Assembly (NCBI RefSeq): GCF_010727125.1
Contig: NZ_AP022564.1
Coordinates: 3,658,001 to 3,722,000, forward strand
DNA: 64,000 nt
Direction: 5' to 3'
Source: Mycolicibacter terrae
Lineage (GTDB): Bacteria > Actinomycetota > Actinomycetes > Mycobacteriales > Mycobacteriaceae
Shown here: positions 22,724-31,485 of the stretch, one piece after another
How positions within the stretch are numbered: the stretch's first letter is position 1
Layout of the letters: each line of letters begins with the position of its first letter
Made by a program: the position numbers and the translations under genes
Notes under the pieces: model-generated
Seen by the model: the letters and a program-made list of their open reading frames with translations, nothing else
Databases searched by the model: none
What the model was told of the DNA's origin: nothing

Positions 22724-24408
22724 CAACCCTTCACCCATGCGTTGCCAACTCGCTGGTAGCCGTACTCTGGCGCGTTCTCTACCAGGAACTCAATCTCTCT
22801 CGCGGAGAACGAGTCTGGAAACTTCACAAGAACGGACTCCAGTGAGGGACATTCCTCACTAAGGACGTATTCGATGCGGGATACGCCGCTTTCCATTTGG
22901 GTAAGCAGGAACTGTTCGTTTACTTGCCACGCAAGGTTGTCCGCTTGGGACGTGCCGAGCCCACCGGCAAGCGCGTCCCATGTCGGACTCCCGGTGTCAA
23001 AGTAGATGCCGCCGTTGTCCCTGGCCTCACCGATGTAGCCACCGTCTTGACCGTCGAATCTACCCAGGACGACCCGGTCCGGATTGGGGCCGACGTAGTG
23101 GGTCGACATATCGGCGACTTCCTGGCTGAGACCTGCGGTCGGCCCTCCGTGCAGACTTGCATGATTGAGGTCCGTGGCCGAACCTTTTGCCCAGGGGTGA
23201 TAGGCGGCCGGGGTATCGAGACCGACCTCCGCGTACGACGAAACGGCTGGCCCGGTGTCGAGCACGCCGGGGCCGATGTCGCCGAGCCCCGCCCGAACCA
23301 TGGCACCCTCACCAGCGAACGGAAGGGTGACCGCGGCGGAGCCGGCATCGAAGGTCTTTTCTCCGAGGTAGTACGGAAGACTCGGCGAGTTGATGGCGTC
23401 TTTGACTTCTGCGACGCCTGCACCGACGGGGTTGATCATGGCACTGCCAATGCCTTTGGCCATTCCGCCCCAGGATTCCAGCACACCGGGGGCGCCCGGT
23501 CCGCCCTGTCCCAGCAGATTCTTGACGCCTTGTTCGGTGGCGCGCCACCGGTCACCGAATCCGTCGCCGAATCCGGGTGCCGGTCCGCGTTGCGGTGCAG
23601 GGGGGATAAATCGCGGCAGCGGCTGCTGGGCGGCGACCACGGCCGCATTGATCCGCGCCTCGATCTGATCCGCCGGAACACCGTCGTTGGCCAGCACCTG
23701 CCTAGCAGCTACTTTGAAGCCCTCGACGTCCTTGGGGTTCAACGGGACTGGGGGGACGGGCCCACCGCCCTGCTTCGCCTGGCTCAACAGCCAGGGCAGG
23801 CTTCCAGCCGCCGGATCGCCGGAGGCGTCATTCGCCCTCCGCGCGTCGGTCGGCAGCGCCTGCTCGGCCGGCGCCTTCGTTGCGTCGGTCGGCATCGGCG
23901 GGCCGAATATCGCGCGACCGTCCGCGGTGACTCTGGTGTCGCCGACTACTGCCCGGATGGCGGTGGCCAGATCCTGGTCCGTCCTGCTTGCGTCGGCCAT
24001 CAGCTTGGTCAGCCGACGTTGGAGCGCGTCAAAGTCGTTGCGCTTCGTCTCGGCGACGTGTCCGCTCAACCATCCATCGGGACTGATCGCCCAATTATTG
24101 CTCGCCGCAGCCGATTTGATCGAGATCCACTCCGTCTTGCAGGCCGAGACCTCAGCCCGAGCGGTGCAGAAGGCGTTGGCGATCGCCGTCGCCTCACTCT
24201 GGTGATCGGCAATGTCCGCCCGGTGCTTGCCCAACTCTTGGCGGAACGCGTCGCCGCCGCGACCTTCCCACTCCTTGAGTCCGCTGCCGGTGTCGCCTAA
24301 CGCTGCACCGAAGTCGGCCTTGCGTGCGGCGCGTTCCGTGGCGATCTCGAACACCGTGTCCAGAGTTTCGAGGTTCCACTTCTCGATGCCGTCGGTAGTG
24401 ATCGTCAT
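22723..24408 (-). CDS. WXG-type polymorphic toxin, predicted type VII secretion effector
   Basis: A 561-residue multidomain protein. Residues 1-155 are helical with a WEG motif at 47-49, as in ESX/WXG100-type leaders. Residues about 155-290 are a Pro/Ala-rich linker. Residues about 305-400 (SWGGMAKGIGSAMINPVGAG, YYLGEKTFDAGSAAVTLPF) are a glycine/alanine-rich pretoxin region common in such proteins. The last 130 residues (from about 430) form a separate domain with GGYIGEARDNGGIYFD, WDALAGG, WQVNEQFLLTQM, REIEFLV and a terminal GYQRVGNAWVKG; from memory this pattern recurs at the C-terminus of Rhs/CDI-type toxins. Activity unknown. It starts three bases after the small WXG partner. Confidence 0.7.
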   Translation of the reverse strand: MTITTDGIEKWNLETLDTVFEIATERAARKADFGAALGDTGSGLKEWEGRGGDAFRQELGKHRADIADHQSEATAIANAFCTARAEVSACKTEWISIKSAAASNNWAISPDGWLSGHVAETKRNDFDALQRRLTKLMADASRTDQDLATAIRAVVGDTRVTADGRAIFGPPMPTDATKAPAEQALPTDARRANDASGDPAAGSLPWLLSQAKQGGGPVPPVPLNPKDVEGFKVAARQVLANDGVPADQIEARINAAVVAAQQPLPRFIPPAPQRGPAPGFGDGFGDRWRATEQGVKNLLGQGGPGAPGVLESWGGMAKGIGSAMINPVGAGVAEVKDAINSPSLPYYLGEKTFDAGSAAVTLPFAGEGAMVRAGLGDIGPGVLDTGPAVSSYAEVGLDTPAAYHPWAKGSATDLNHASLHGGPTAGLSQEVADMSTHYVGPNPDRVVLGRFDGQDGGYIGEARDNGGIYFDTGSPTWDALAGGLGTSQADNLAWQVNEQFLLTQMESGVSRIEYVLSEECPSLESVLVKFPDSFSAREIEFLVENAPEYGYQRVGNAWVKG

Positions 24409-24411
24409 CCG

Positions 24412-24750
24412 CTAGGAAGCGCCGGATTCTCTGGGAACGAGCACGGTGAACCTCCCGGCGTGCTCCTGCTCCATCGCCGTATAGCGACGACCGCCCTCAC
24501 GGATGGCCTCGGCGAACGCGTGCACCCGCCCGTGCAACCGCGCGTCGGCGGACTTCCAGTGCGCGCTCAACTCGGCCAGGGCTTCCGCGGAGGACCCGGC
24601 CCAGGCCGCGGCGCAGTCACCCACGTAGCCGGCGTGTCGGGCCGCGAACGTGCGTGACACCTCGGTCGCGGCGGCCACCCGCGAGGCGTGGGCGTGCAAC
24701 TGCGCGGGATCAACCGATAGCTTCGCGGGATCAATCGGTACCGAAGCCAT
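24412..24750 (-). CDS. small WXG100/EspC-like partner protein
   Basis: A 112-residue helical-hairpin protein with the turn motif CAAAWAGSSAEAL (W-x-G) near the middle, as in WXG100 and EspC/DUF2580 type VII substrates. Start LSVDPAQLHAHASRVAAA is typical of the EspC-like group. The ATG at 24750 is preceded by GGAGG at the right distance, which excludes the longer frame. It ends three bases before the toxin start and is probably its co-secreted partner or chaperone. Confidence 0.75.
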   Translation of the reverse strand: MASVPIDPAKLSVDPAQLHAHASRVAAATEVSRTFAARHAGYVGDCAAAWAGSSAEALAELSAHWKSADARLHGRVHAFAEAIREGGRRYTAMEQEHAGRFTVLVPRESGAS

Positions 24751-24846
24751 GCTCGCACCTCCGTTGGAGCTCTGGAGCAGGACGCTAGCAAGGTTAATGG
24801 CGGTTCCGCCAGTCACCTGTATATGCGACTGGACAGTGGAAGGCGG

Positions 24847-25683
24847 TTATTCGCACGAGCTTCCGATCTCCAGCTTGAACACCCGCGCGGCATTGCCGTG
24901 CAGATAGTCCGCCCGCGCAGCGCCATCGAGGCCGACGTCGTCCAGACCGTCCAGCGCGTGATCGTGCATGATCATCGGATAGTTGGTGCCGAACAACACT
25001 TTTCCTTGTCCCGTTCGGGTTTTCATGAACCTGATCAGCTCGTCGGGCAACCGTTTGGTGGTGTAAGCCGAGGTGTCGATGTAGACGTTCTCGTGCTTGC
25101 GGGCGACCGCTACCATCTCCTCGGTCCAGGGATAGCCGACGTGCCCGCACACGACGACCAGTTCTGGAAAGTCCAGCGCCACTTGGTCGATGTAGGGAAT
25201 CGGGCGCCCGGTCTCCGACGGTCGCAGCGGACCGGTGTGGCCGACCTGGGTGCAGAACGGCACCCCGAGTTCGACGCACTCGGCGAACAGCGGGTAATAG
25301 CGCCGGTCGGTGGGCGGGGCATTCCACAACCAGGGCACCACCCGCAGGCCGACGAACCCATCGTCGCGAATCCGGCGGCGCAGCTCGCGGACGGCCTCCA
25401 TCGGGCGATCCAGGTCGACGGTGGCCAGGCCGGCGAACCGGCTCGGGTGCGCCCGAACCCATTCGGCGACCTCGTCGTTGGACACCAGATCCATGCCGTT
25501 GGGGCCGCGCCACGCACTGAGCAAGCCGAAATCCACCCCGGCGGAGTCCATCGCGGACACGGTGGCCTCGATCGGGATCTCCTGATCGGGCATCGCCCCG
25601 CCGGTCCAGCGCCGCAGGGACGCCAGCATGTCGTCGGCCAGGAAACGGCGGGTCGGGTGCTGCATCCACACGTCGATGGTCAT
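24847..25683 (-). CDS. amidohydrolase-2 family protein
   Basis: A TIM-barrel metal-dependent hydrolase or decarboxylase of 278 residues. Recognisable segments are IDVWMQHP at the start (a divergent form of the first metal motif), FVGLRVVPWLWN, PFCTQVGHTGP, VVCGHVGYPWTEEMVAVARKHENVYIDTSAY and LFGTNYPM near the end. This pattern is that of the ACMSD/gamma-resorcylate decarboxylase group. Substrate unknown. The ATG at 25683 has GGTGGGGA upstream. It follows the TetR gene by 22 bases on the same strand and is probably co-regulated with it. Confidence 0.8.
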   Translation of the reverse strand: MTIDVWMQHPTRRFLADDMLASLRRWTGGAMPDQEIPIEATVSAMDSAGVDFGLLSAWRGPNGMDLVSNDEVAEWVRAHPSRFAGLATVDLDRPMEAVRELRRRIRDDGFVGLRVVPWLWNAPPTDRRYYPLFAECVELGVPFCTQVGHTGPLRPSETGRPIPYIDQVALDFPELVVVCGHVGYPWTEEMVAVARKHENVYIDTSAYTTKRLPDELIRFMKTRTGQGKVLFGTNYPMIMHDHALDGLDDVGLDGAARADYLHGNAARVFKLEIGSSCE

Positions 25684-25705
25684 CGTCCCCACCGTAGCCA
25701 CGGGT

Positions 25706-26260
25706 TCATGCGGTGGCGGCCACTCCGGCGACCAACAGGTCCAGCAGGCGCCCGGTCTGCTCGGGTGAGGCGCTGGTCAAGAAGATGCCGATCAAATTCG
25801 ACACCACATCGTCGGCCCGCACGTCCGCGCGCAGGCTGCCGTCCTCGGCGCCGGTCCGCAACAGCAGATCGACCGCACCGACGATGCGCTCGCGGGTCTC
25901 ATTGGGCTCCATCGCACCGGACTCGACGACGGCCCGCAGCGATTCCGCCATGCCGCGCTTGGCCGCGACGAAGGCGGCGTAGCGATCCATCCAGCGCCGC
26001 AGCGCGACCTTGGGCGGGTGGCCCGCGAGCAGCTTTTCGGCCATCGCCGCGACGTCGCCCAGCTCGGCGCGGTAGACGGCCTCGACCAACGCCTCGCGAT
26101 TGGGAAAGTGCCGGTAGAGCGTGCCGATCCCCACCCCGGCGTCGCGGGCGATCGACTCCAGCGGCACCGGGCTCCCGTCGGAGCCGCCGAACGCCGCGGC
26201 GGCGGCGGCCAGGAGCCGCTCGCGGTTGCGGCGCGCATCGGCACGACATTTCCCGGCCAA
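25706..26260 (-). CDS. TetR-family repressor
   Basis: A 184-residue regulator. Residues 1-55 hold the helix-turn-helix: RADARRNRERLLAAAAAAF, PLESIARDAGVGIGTLYRHFPNREALVEAVY. The C-terminal ligand domain ends ASPEQTGRLLDLLVAGVA. I use the TTG at 26260 with GGAGG upstream; the longer open frame runs through the operators. Two copies of a CGGAGG-N2-CCTCCG palindrome lie immediately upstream, between this gene and the divergent aldo/keto reductase, so it most likely represses itself, the amidohydrolase and the reductase. Confidence 0.88.
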   Translation of the reverse strand: MAGKCRADARRNRERLLAAAAAAFGGSDGSPVPLESIARDAGVGIGTLYRHFPNREALVEAVYRAELGDVAAMAEKLLAGHPPKVALRRWMDRYAAFVAAKRGMAESLRAVVESGAMEPNETRERIVGAVDLLLRTGAEDGSLRADVRADDVVSNLIGIFLTSASPEQTGRLLDLLVAGVAATA

Positions 26261-26278
26261 AGCGGAGGAACCTCCGTT
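26261..26278. promoter_or_regulatory. TetR operator A
   Basis: AGCGGAGGAACCTCCGTT is an inverted repeat with core CGGAGG-N2-CCTCCG, immediately next to the TetR start codon. Confidence 0.65.
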
Positions 26279-26294
26279 TCTGCTACGCTGACCA

Positions 26295-26312
26295 AGCGGA
26301 GGGTCCTCCGCT
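26295..26312. promoter_or_regulatory. TetR operator B
   Basis: AGCGGAGGGTCCTCCGCT is a perfect-arm inverted repeat of the same core as operator A, 34 bases away centre to centre. A TACGCT -10 for the reductase lies at 26284-26289, so the predicted start point falls inside this operator. Confidence 0.7.
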
Positions 26313-26349
26313 AACCACCAGTGTCTCACTTCCCGCTGACAGGAGCACC

Positions 26350-27297
26350 ATGACCGACCAGATCCCGCCCGGCGGCTCCGGCCGCATCGGCACACAGCAG
26401 GTGGCGCGCATCGGCTACGGCGCCATGCAGCTCGACGAGAGAATCGCAGACGAGGACGCCGTGGCGGTGCTGCACCGCGCCCTGGAACTCGGCGTCAACC
26501 ACATCGACACCGCGTCGTTCTACGCCGGCGGCGAGGTCAACCACCGCATCCGCACGGCGCTCGCGCCCTACCGCGACGACCTCGTCATCGTCAGCAAGGT
26601 CGGCGCCGCCTACACCGGCGTCGGCCCCGTTCCGCTGACCGCCGCCCAGAAACCGGCCGAACTACGCGCCGCCGTCGAAAACGACCTGCGCCAACTGGGG
26701 CTGGACACCATGTCGGTGGTCAACCTGCGGCGCTACGACCTGGGGCCCGCACCGGTCCCCGAGGGCGACCAGAACGTCGACCTCGACGATCAGCTGGCCG
26801 AGATGATCGCGCTGCGCGACGAGGGCAAGATCGCCGCGATCGGCATCAGCAGTGTGGGCCTGGATGTGGTGCAGCGGGCGCTGCCGGCCGGGATCGTGTG
26901 CGTGCAGAACGCCTACAGCCTGCTGGACCGCTCGCAGGAGGAGACGCTGGACTTCTGCGCCGACGAAGGCATCGCCTGGGTGCCCTACTTCCCGCTGGGC
27001 TCGGCGTTCCCCGGCTTACCGAAGGTCACCGACAACGAGACAGTCCGTGAGATCGCCGGCGACCTCGGCGCCACCCCGGCCCAGATCGGCCTGGCCTGGC
27101 TGCTGACCACCTCGGCGAACACCTTGCTGATCCCGGGCACCGGATCGATCGCGCATCTGGAGCAGAACATGGCGGTGGCCGACATCGTGCTCAGCGACGA
27201 CGCCATCGCCCGCCTGGATGCCGTCACCGCCCCGGGGCAGGGCCCGGATTACGCCGCGAGCCTGCGCGAAGCGCTTCGGGAAGCCTCGGCGACCTGA
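26350..27297 (+). CDS. aldo/keto reductase
   Basis: A 315-residue NADPH-dependent TIM-barrel oxidoreductase. RIGYGAMQLDERIADEDAV is the N-terminal strand, NHIDTASFYAGGEVNH contains the catalytic Asp and Tyr, and VIVSKVG carries the lysine; the C-terminal LIPGTGSIAHLEQNMAVADI binds NADPH. It reduces carbonyls; the substrate is unknown. The ATG at 26350 follows AGGAG. Its promoter overlaps TetR operator B, so it should be induced by the TetR ligand. Confidence 0.9.
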   Translation: MTDQIPPGGSGRIGTQQVARIGYGAMQLDERIADEDAVAVLHRALELGVNHIDTASFYAGGEVNHRIRTALAPYRDDLVIVSKVGAAYTGVGPVPLTAAQKPAELRAAVENDLRQLGLDTMSVVNLRRYDLGPAPVPEGDQNVDLDDQLAEMIALRDEGKIAAIGISSVGLDVVQRALPAGIVCVQNAYSLLDRSQEETLDFCADEGIAWVPYFPLGSAFPGLPKVTDNETVREIAGDLGATPAQIGLAWLLTTSANTLLIPGTGSIAHLEQNMAVADIVLSDDAIARLDAVTAPGQGPDYAASLREALREASAT

Positions 27298-27322
27298 CCT
27301 CGCCGCCGGGTACCGTCGCGGT

Positions 27323-27799
27323 GTGAGCAGGGGCAAGCCGGTCCGACCGCCATGGTGGCTGAAGCCGGCGAACAAGATCTTCATCCAGATGTCCCGGCTG
27401 GGTTTGCGGTTCGGCGGCGAGAGCCCGGTCGTGCTGACGGTGCCGGGCCGCAAGTCCGGGCAGCCCCGCTCGACACCGGTCACCCCGATGCTCGTCGACG
27501 GCGTCGAATACGTCGTCGGCGGTTTCCCGGGCGCGGACTGGGTGGCCAATGTGCGCGCGGCCGGGCAGGCCACCGTGGCCCGCGGCCGGCGTCGTGAGCG
27601 AGTGCGGATCGTCGAGCTCGGCGTCGACGAGGCACGGCCGCTGCTGCGCCTCTGGCCGAGTGAGGTGCCCACCGGTGTCGGCTTCATGAAACGATCCGGA
27701 CTGATCACCCACGGGCGCCCCGAGGAGTTCGAAGCACTCGCCGGGGTGTGCCCGGTGTTCCGCTTCGAGCCGATCCAGAATGGAGTTCACCAGCCTTGA
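27323..27799 (+). CDS. deazaflavin-dependent nitroreductase family protein
   Basis: A 158-residue DDN-type F420-binding protein. It shares TVPGRKSGQPRSTPVTP, GFPGADWVANVRAA, DEARPLL and EVPTGVGFMKRSG with the paralog at 13851. The GTG at 27323 is chosen since the open frame upstream overlaps the end of the reductase without family sequence. It is probably in the same transcript as menB, whose start overlaps its stop (TTGA). Confidence 0.85.
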   Translation: MSRGKPVRPPWWLKPANKIFIQMSRLGLRFGGESPVVLTVPGRKSGQPRSTPVTPMLVDGVEYVVGGFPGADWVANVRAAGQATVARGRRRERVRIVELGVDEARPLLRLWPSEVPTGVGFMKRSGLITHGRPEEFEALAGVCPVFRFEPIQNGVHQP

Positions 27800-28698
27800 G
27801 CAGCAACCCGTTTGACGAGAGCATTTGGCGGCCGGTGGACGGCTTCGCCGATCTGACCGACATCACCTACCACCGCCACGTCACCGACGCCACGGTGCGG
27901 GTGGCGTTCAACCGCCCCGAGGTGCGCAACGCGTTTCGCCCGCACACCGTCGACGAGCTGTACCAGGCGCTCGATCACGCCCGGATGTCTTCGGACGTCG
28001 GCGTGGTGCTGCTGACCGGCAACGGGCCGTCGGCCAAGGACGGCGGCTGGGCGTTCTGCTCCGGCGGCGACCAACGCATCCGCGGCCGCAGCGGCTACCA
28101 GTACGCCTCGGGAGAGACCGCCGACACCGTCGATGCCGCCCGGGCCGGGCGCCTGCACATTCTGGAGGTGCAACGGCTGATCCGGTTCATGCCCAAGCCG
28201 GTGATCGCCCTGGTCAACGGTTGGGCGGCCGGCGGCGGGCACAGCCTGCACGTGGTGTGCGACCTGACCCTGGCCAGCCGCGAGCACGCGAGGTTCAAGC
28301 AGACCGACGCCGACGTCGGCAGCTTCGACGGCGGGTACGGCTCGGCGTATCTGGCCCGGCAGGTGGGCCAGAAGTTCGCCCGCGAAGTCTTCTTTCTGGG
28401 CCGGGCCTACACCGCCGAGCAGATGCACGCCATGGGCGCGGTCAACGAGGTGGTCGACCACGCCGAACTGGAGGCCACCGGCGTGCAGTGGGCCAGGGAG
28501 ATCAATGGCAAATCACCTCAGGCCCAACGCATGTTGAAGTTCGCCTTCAACCTGCTCGACGACGGGCTGGTGGGCCAGCAGCTGTTCGCCGGCGAGGCCA
28601 CCCGGCTGGCCTACATGACCGACGAGGCCGTCGAGGGCCGCGATGCGTTCCTGCAGAAGCGCGACCCGGACTGGAGCTCATTCCCGCGCTACTTCTGA
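27796..28698 (+). CDS. menB: 1,4-dihydroxy-2-naphthoyl-CoA synthase
   Basis: Crotonase-fold enzyme closing the second ring of the naphthoquinone. The protein is nearly identical to M. tuberculosis MenB over long blocks: DLTDITYHRHVTDATVRVAF, NAFRPHTVDELYQALDHAR, AFCSGGDQRIRGRSGYQYAS, the active-site TDADVGSFDGGYGSAYLARQ and the C-terminal SFPRYF. The TTG at 27796, overlapping the previous stop and with GGAG upstream, gives 300 residues; a GTG at 27748 would add 16 residues and cannot be excluded. Confidence 0.95.
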   Translation: MSSNPFDESIWRPVDGFADLTDITYHRHVTDATVRVAFNRPEVRNAFRPHTVDELYQALDHARMSSDVGVVLLTGNGPSAKDGGWAFCSGGDQRIRGRSGYQYASGETADTVDAARAGRLHILEVQRLIRFMPKPVIALVNGWAAGGGHSLHVVCDLTLASREHARFKQTDADVGSFDGGYGSAYLARQVGQKFAREVFFLGRAYTAEQMHAMGAVNEVVDHAELEATGVQWAREINGKSPQAQRMLKFAFNLLDDGLVGQQLFAGEATRLAYMTDEAVEGRDAFLQKRDPDWSSFPRYF

Positions 28699-28801
28699 GC
28701 GGGCGCTTCGCCGAGGCTGCGGTTGGCGTCAAGAAGTGCGAGTGGGCTTCGCGGCAACTACAGGCTCGACGCATCCGGCACCCCGCATAGAGTGTCTATC
28801 C

Positions 28802-29671
28802 ATGAGCAAAAGCCCTTTACGCCGCCTGACCGAGGCGGTCGCCCTGGCCGCGATGCGCCCGCCCGTCGCGCCGCAGCTACTGGCGTATCGACCGCTGGCC
28901 AAACCGGTCGAGCTGCGCGGCAAGCGGGTGCTGCTCACTGGCGCATCGTCGGGCATCGGCGAGGCCGCGGCCGAACTGTTCGCCGCCCAGGGCGCAACCG
29001 TGGTAGCCGCGGCCCGGCGCAAGGACCTGCTCGACGAGGTGGTGGGCCGGATCACCGCCACCGGCGGCAACGCGATCGCGATCGCGTGCGACCTGTCCGA
29101 CATGGACGCCGTGGACGCGCTGGCCGCCGACGTCGAAAAGCGGCTCGGCGGGGTGGACATCCTGGTCAACAACGCCGGCCGGTCCATCCGGCGACCGCTG
29201 GCCGAATCACTGGACCGCTGGCACGACGTCGAGCGGACCATGACGCTGAACTACTACTCGCCGCTGCGGCTGATCCGCGCGATCGCGCCGGGCATGTTCG
29301 AGCGCGGCGACGGGCACATCATCAACGTCGCCACCTGGGGCGTGATGACCGAGGCCTCACCGCTGTTCGCGGTGTACAACGCCTCCAAGACGGCGCTGTC
29401 GGCGGTCAGCCGCGTCATCGAAACCGAGTGGGCCGGCAAAGGTGTGCATTCCACCACGCTGTACTACCCGCTGGTGGCGACCCCGATGATCGCGCCGACC
29501 AAGGCGTTCCGGAACCGGCCCGCGCTGACGGCACACGAGGCAGCCGAATGGATGATCACCGCGGCGCGCAGCCGGCCGGTACGGATCGCCCCGCGGATCG
29601 CGGTGACCGCGCGTGCCCTGGACGTGATGGCGCCGGGCCTGGTCACCACGGTCATGCAACGCGGTACGTGA
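28802..29671 (+). CDS. short-chain dehydrogenase/reductase (Rv0547c-like)
   Basis: A 289-residue classical-type SDR. The cofactor motif is LLTGASSGIGEAAAELF near residue 43, NNAG is present in ILVNNAGRS, and the catalytic Tyr-Lys is in VYNASKTALSAVSR. The N-terminal 30 residues are an extension common in this mycobacterial group. Substrate unknown. It occupies the Rv0547c position between menB and the glyoxalase-fold gene. A TAGAGT element sits eight bases before the ATG, slightly off the usual leaderless spacing. Confidence 0.88.
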   Translation: MSKSPLRRLTEAVALAAMRPPVAPQLLAYRPLAKPVELRGKRVLLTGASSGIGEAAAELFAAQGATVVAAARRKDLLDEVVGRITATGGNAIAIACDLSDMDAVDALAADVEKRLGGVDILVNNAGRSIRRPLAESLDRWHDVERTMTLNYYSPLRLIRAIAPGMFERGDGHIINVATWGVMTEASPLFAVYNASKTALSAVSRVIETEWAGKGVHSTTLYYPLVATPMIAPTKAFRNRPALTAHEAAEWMITAARSRPVRIAPRIAVTARALDVMAPGLVTTVMQRGT

Positions 29672-29684
29672 TAGACACGAGGTC

Positions 29685-30095
29685 ATGGAGATCCTGGCCA
29701 GCCGGGTGCTGCTCCGACCGGCCGACTACCAACGCTCGCTGCGGTTCTACCGCGACGAGCTCGGACTGGCGATCGCCCGCGACTACGGCGCCGGGATGGT
29801 GTTCTACGCCGGACAGTCGCTGATCGAGCTTGCCGGGCACGGCAACCCGGAGAGCGCCGACGCACCGTTTCCGGGGGCCCTGTGGCTGCAGGTGCGCGAT
29901 GTCGCCGCCACCCAGTCCGAGCTGGAGAGCCGCGGCGTCGCAATCGCCCGCACCGCCCGCCGGGAACCGTGGGGATTGCATGAGATGCATGTCACTGACC
30001 CCGACGGCATCACCCTGATTTTCGTGGAGGTTCCCGCTGATCACCCGCTACGGCGGGATGCCCGCCAGGACAAACGTGCAAAACCGGAAAGTTAA
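29685..30095 (+). CDS. glyoxalase/bleomycin-resistance (VOC) family protein
   Basis: A 136-residue single VOC domain pair: ASRVLLRPADYQRSLRFYRDELGL opens the first beta-alpha-beta-beta-beta unit and LHEMHVTDPDGITLIFVE closes the second. The metal-ligand pattern is partial, so it may be an isomerase, dioxygenase or binding protein. It corresponds to Rv0546c and lies 13 bases after the SDR, probably in the same transcript. Confidence 0.85.
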   Translation: MEILASRVLLRPADYQRSLRFYRDELGLAIARDYGAGMVFYAGQSLIELAGHGNPESADAPFPGALWLQVRDVAATQSELESRGVAIARTARREPWGLHEMHVTDPDGITLIFVEVPADHPLRRDARQDKRAKPES

Positions 30096-30201
30096 CGGCA
30101 GGCGAACAGTTGAAAACGTCTCGAAGTACACCGGCGTTTCGCGAGCGTGATCGTTAGACAACGGCACCCCCGCCCGCCAGAATTGGCGCTGTGATGCTCT
30201 C

Positions 30202-31485
30202 GTGAGCCTTGATCTGTTCCTTTTGATCATCGTGGTGGTCACGGCGCTCGCCTTCGACTTCACCAACGGCTTTCATGACACCGGCAACGCGATGGCGACA
30301 TCGATCGCCAGTGGTGCGCTCAAGCCCAAGGCCGCGGTCACCCTCTCGGCGTGCTTGAACCTGATCGGAGCATTCCTGTCGACCGCGGTCGCGGCGACGA
30401 TCGCCAAGGGCCTGGTCGACGCCCACCTGGTGAGCCTGGAGCTGGTCTTCGCCGGTCTGGTCGGCGGCATCGTCTGGAACCTGCTGACCTGGCTGCTGGG
30501 AATCCCGTCCAGTTCCTCACACGCCCTGATCGGTGGCATCGTGGGGGCGATGATCGCCGCCGTCGGCGCCCACGGGGTGATCTGGAGTGGCGTGGTCTCC
30601 AAGGTGCTGGTCCCGGCGGTGGTCGCCACCGTGATCGCCGCCCTCATCGCCACGGTCGGCACCTGGCTGGTCTACCGCATCACCCGCAACGTCGACGAGA
30701 AGCATGCCGAGAAGGTGTTCCAGCGCGGCCAGATCGGCTCGGCCGCACTGGTCTCGCTGGCGCACGGCACCAACGACGCGCAGAAGACCATGGGCGTGAT
30801 CTTCCTGGCCTTGATGTCCTACGGCGCGGTGAGCACGTCGGCGACGCTGCCGCCGCTGTGGGTGATCGTCAGTTGCGCGCTCGCGATGGCGGCCGGCACC
30901 TACACCGGCGGCTGGCGCATCATCCGCACCCTGGGCAAGGGCCTGGTCGAGATCAAGCCCCCACAGGGCATGGCCGCCGAGTCGGCCGCCGCCGCGGTCA
31001 TCCTGCTGTCCAGCCACTTCGGCTACTCGCTGTCCACCACCCAGGTCGCCACCGGCTCGGTGCTGGGCAGCGGTGTCGGCAAGCCGGGCGCCCAGGTGCG
31101 CTGGGCGGTAGCCGGCCGGATGGTGTCGGCCTGGCTGGTGACGCTGCCGATGGCCGGCGGTGTCGGCGCCGGCGCGTACGGCATCGTGCACGGCATCGGC
31201 GGCTACCTGGGGATCTCCGTCGGCGTGGCGATGCTGATCACCGCGGTGCTGGCGATCTGGCTGCGCTCGCGGCGGGCGCGCATCGACCACCACAACGTCA
31301 ACGCCGAGTGGGAAGGCAGCCTCACCGGCGGTCTCACCGACATCGACGCTCACGTGCCGGCCCCGGCGCAGAGCCCGCTGGTCGAGCAGGCGCTGCGGAC
31401 GGCGTTCGAACCCGACCCCGAGGTGCCGCAGCTGACCATCGTCACCGGCGACCAACCCGCCGCGCGCGAAGTCGTCCGGTCATGA
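30202..31485 (+). CDS. pitA: low-affinity inorganic phosphate transporter, copy 1
   Basis: A 427-residue PiT-family permease that carries metal-phosphate by proton symport. Both PiT repeat signatures are visible: ALAFDFTNGFHDTGNAMATS at residues 13-32 and SLAHGTNDAQKTMGVIFLAL in the second half, with SSSSHALIGG and SSHFGYSLSTTQVATG between helices. The C-terminal 60 residues are a cytoplasmic tail. Starts GTG. The stop overlaps the following small gene (ATGA). A second, similar pair follows directly. Confidence 0.92.
   Translation: MSLDLFLLIIVVVTALAFDFTNGFHDTGNAMATSIASGALKPKAAVTLSACLNLIGAFLSTAVAATIAKGLVDAHLVSLELVFAGLVGGIVWNLLTWLLGIPSSSSHALIGGIVGAMIAAVGAHGVIWSGVVSKVLVPAVVATVIAALIATVGTWLVYRITRNVDEKHAEKVFQRGQIGSAALVSLAHGTNDAQKTMGVIFLALMSYGAVSTSATLPPLWVIVSCALAMAAGTYTGGWRIIRTLGKGLVEIKPPQGMAAESAAAAVILLSSHFGYSLSTTQVATGSVLGSGVGKPGAQVRWAVAGRMVSAWLVTLPMAGGVGAGAYGIVHGIGGYLGISVGVAMLITAVLAIWLRSRRARIDHHNVNAEWEGSLTGGLTDIDAHVPAPAQSPLVEQALRTAFEPDPEVPQLTIVTGDQPAAREVVRS

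Noticed and set aside
22897..24300. 467-codon plus-strand frame across the toxin gene
   Set aside because: Antisense to the toxin; low-complexity translation without any domain, while the minus strand gives a WXG-type protein with coupled neighbours.
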